Part shown: piece after piece, positions 63,365 through 64,000 of the stretch
Position numbering within the stretch: position 1 is the first letter of the stretch
Layout of the letters: each line of letters begins with the position of its first letter
The notes under the pieces: model-generated
Databases searched by the model: none
Seen by the model: only the letters and a program-made list of their open reading frames with translations
Told to the model about the DNA's origin: nothing
NCBI RefSeq assembly: GCF_900009265.2
Contig: NZ_LR735026.1
Span: 370,070 to 434,069, forward strand
Length of the DNA stretch: 64,000 bases
Direction of reading: 5' to 3'
Source of the DNA: Planktothrix paucivesiculata PCC 9631
GTDB lineage: Bacteria > Cyanobacteriota > Cyanobacteriia > Cyanobacteriales > Microcoleaceae
Program-made: the position numbers and the translations under genes

Positions 63365-63440
63365 TTATCACAAAAAATGTCAGCAGCAACCCGCGCTCTT
63401 GAGGATAATACGACGAGAGACAGAGGACAACCTCTTAAAG

Positions 63441-63522
63441 TCCCCCAATTTTGGGGGATTTAGGGGGCAAATACACTATACATTTCAAGCCATCTAGCCC
63501 CCTAGCCCCCAAATTGGGGGGA
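63441..63522. repeat. Long dispersed palindrome (CCCCCAA.. family)
   Basis: The arms at 63441-63468 and 63497-63522 are complementary over about 25 bases (TCCCCCAATTTTGGGGG and CCCCCAAATTGGGGGGA), with an inner GGGGGC/GCCCCC pair. It lies in the 282-base gap between the ArsR and CadD-like genes, which has no coding frame. Confidence 0.75.
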
Positions 63523-63631
63523 AAATAAATAATTAGGACTTTTTAGGCTGATTGCTATGATCATTGGTATGCGATCGCCTACTTTTGACACGCTATATGT
63601 AGCCTGCTTGCGTAAGTCCTGTTTTTTTCAT

Positions 63632-64000
63632 TTATAAACTTTGAGTTTTGAATTGTGAGGCTTGAATAATTTTGATTAATCCCATTAAACACAAACAGCT
63701 AGTGATTAAAGCCAGGGGACTCAAAGAAGCACTATCTAGGATAATAAATACACCTAAACCAATTAAAATAAAGGGAACAAAATGATTTCCATAGCGAGCG
63801 AGTAAATTGGAGATATCCCGTTGACAAGTGAGTTTATAAGTCATATAACACCAAATTCCAACAAGTAACAAAAAGACTGATATAATAATCAGTAAACTAG
63901 AAATACCCGTAGAAGCAAATAAGGGCATATAGATGCTGATATTATCGCTCCCATTGGCAATCGTAATCGCTGCGACACTATAAGCTGGAGGAGAAATAAA
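63632..64000 (-). CDS. CadD-like cadmium/cation transporter, C-terminal part (partial)
   Basis: The frame is open through the last base of the window, so the N-terminal part lies beyond it. About 122 residues are seen, with three hydrophobic segments (STGISSLLIIISVFLLLVG, FVPFILIGLGVFIILDSAS, LALITSCLCLMGLIKII). VAAITIANGSDNISIY near the upstream edge is the hallmark of the CadD family of cadmium resistance or export proteins. KLTCQRDISNLLARYGNHFV is also typical. A metal substrate is suggested by family only. Confidence 0.85.
   Translation of the reverse strand, partial: FISPPAYSVAAITIANGSDNISIYMPLFASTGISSLLIIISVFLLLVGIWCYMTYKLTCQRDISNLLARYGNHFVPFILIGLGVFIILDSASLSPLALITSCLCLMGLIKIIQASQFKTQSL

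Overview
The window is typical of a filamentous cyanobacterium of low-to-moderate GC, most like Oscillatoriales/Planktothrix relatives. This rests on psbA and psaM, cyanobacterial-type speA, guaB3, ispE and DUF3082 genes, frequent HIP1 octamers (GCGATCGC), 7-bp tandem repeats and many long dispersed palindromes. The genus is inferred from general resemblance only. I see no rRNA, tRNA or CRISPR array.

Layout. 1-7 kb: the 3' end of a heptapeptide-repeat protein of the DUF4912-associated type, a FUSC-family membrane protein, psbA (D1 with Glu130), a HIT hydrolase, a YdjM-like membrane hydrolase and small membrane proteins. 7-12 kb: an accessory patch with a toxin-antitoxin pair and a large HTH-NACHT-HEAT STAND ATPase. 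The STAND gene carries an in-frame fold-back repeat between its Walker motifs. 12-22 kb: housekeeping genes (speA, ndk, terC-like, psaM, cysteine synthase, 1-Cys peroxiredoxin, guaB3, smpB, fumC). 22-26 kb: a signalling pair, an AAA-like/GGDEF protein followed by a HAMP/SpoIIE phosphatase. 26-37 kb: a DHH-CBS-CCA-type fusion, rsmB, an adenylate cyclase, an L,D-transpeptidase, a TPR protein, and rsmA-ispE-DUF3082. 37-42.6 kb: a second accessory patch, with an AAA-like/WD40 gene and an HTH/AAA-like gene in tandem, divergent from a zinc-ribbon/PLD-nuclease-like gene across a palindromic intergenic region. 42.8-56 kb: an M48 peptidase, a CpcT-like lipoprotein, two glycosyltransferases, malQ, a CSP41-like epimerase, a kinase-TPR protein, rsfS, a third glycosyltransferase and a DUF3352 protein. 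56.3-57.7 kb: a tnpA-less IS200/IS605-type TnpB element with matching end hairpins. 57.8-64 kb: a TIGR01777 epimerase, a dynamin-like GTPase, DUF4359, a probable ArsR-SulP-Tat carbonic anhydrase operon, and the 3' part of a CadD-like transporter running off the window.

How the genes fit together. Most are independent core genes. The accessory interest lies in three STAND/AAA-type loci: NACHT-HEAT beside a TA pair; AAA-GGDEF with a phosphatase; and AAA-WD40 plus HTH-AAA opposite a PLD protein. Also notable are the TnpB element, and a regulator-transporter-enzyme unit that may couple anion or bicarbonate transport to extracytoplasmic CO2/HCO3- exchange.
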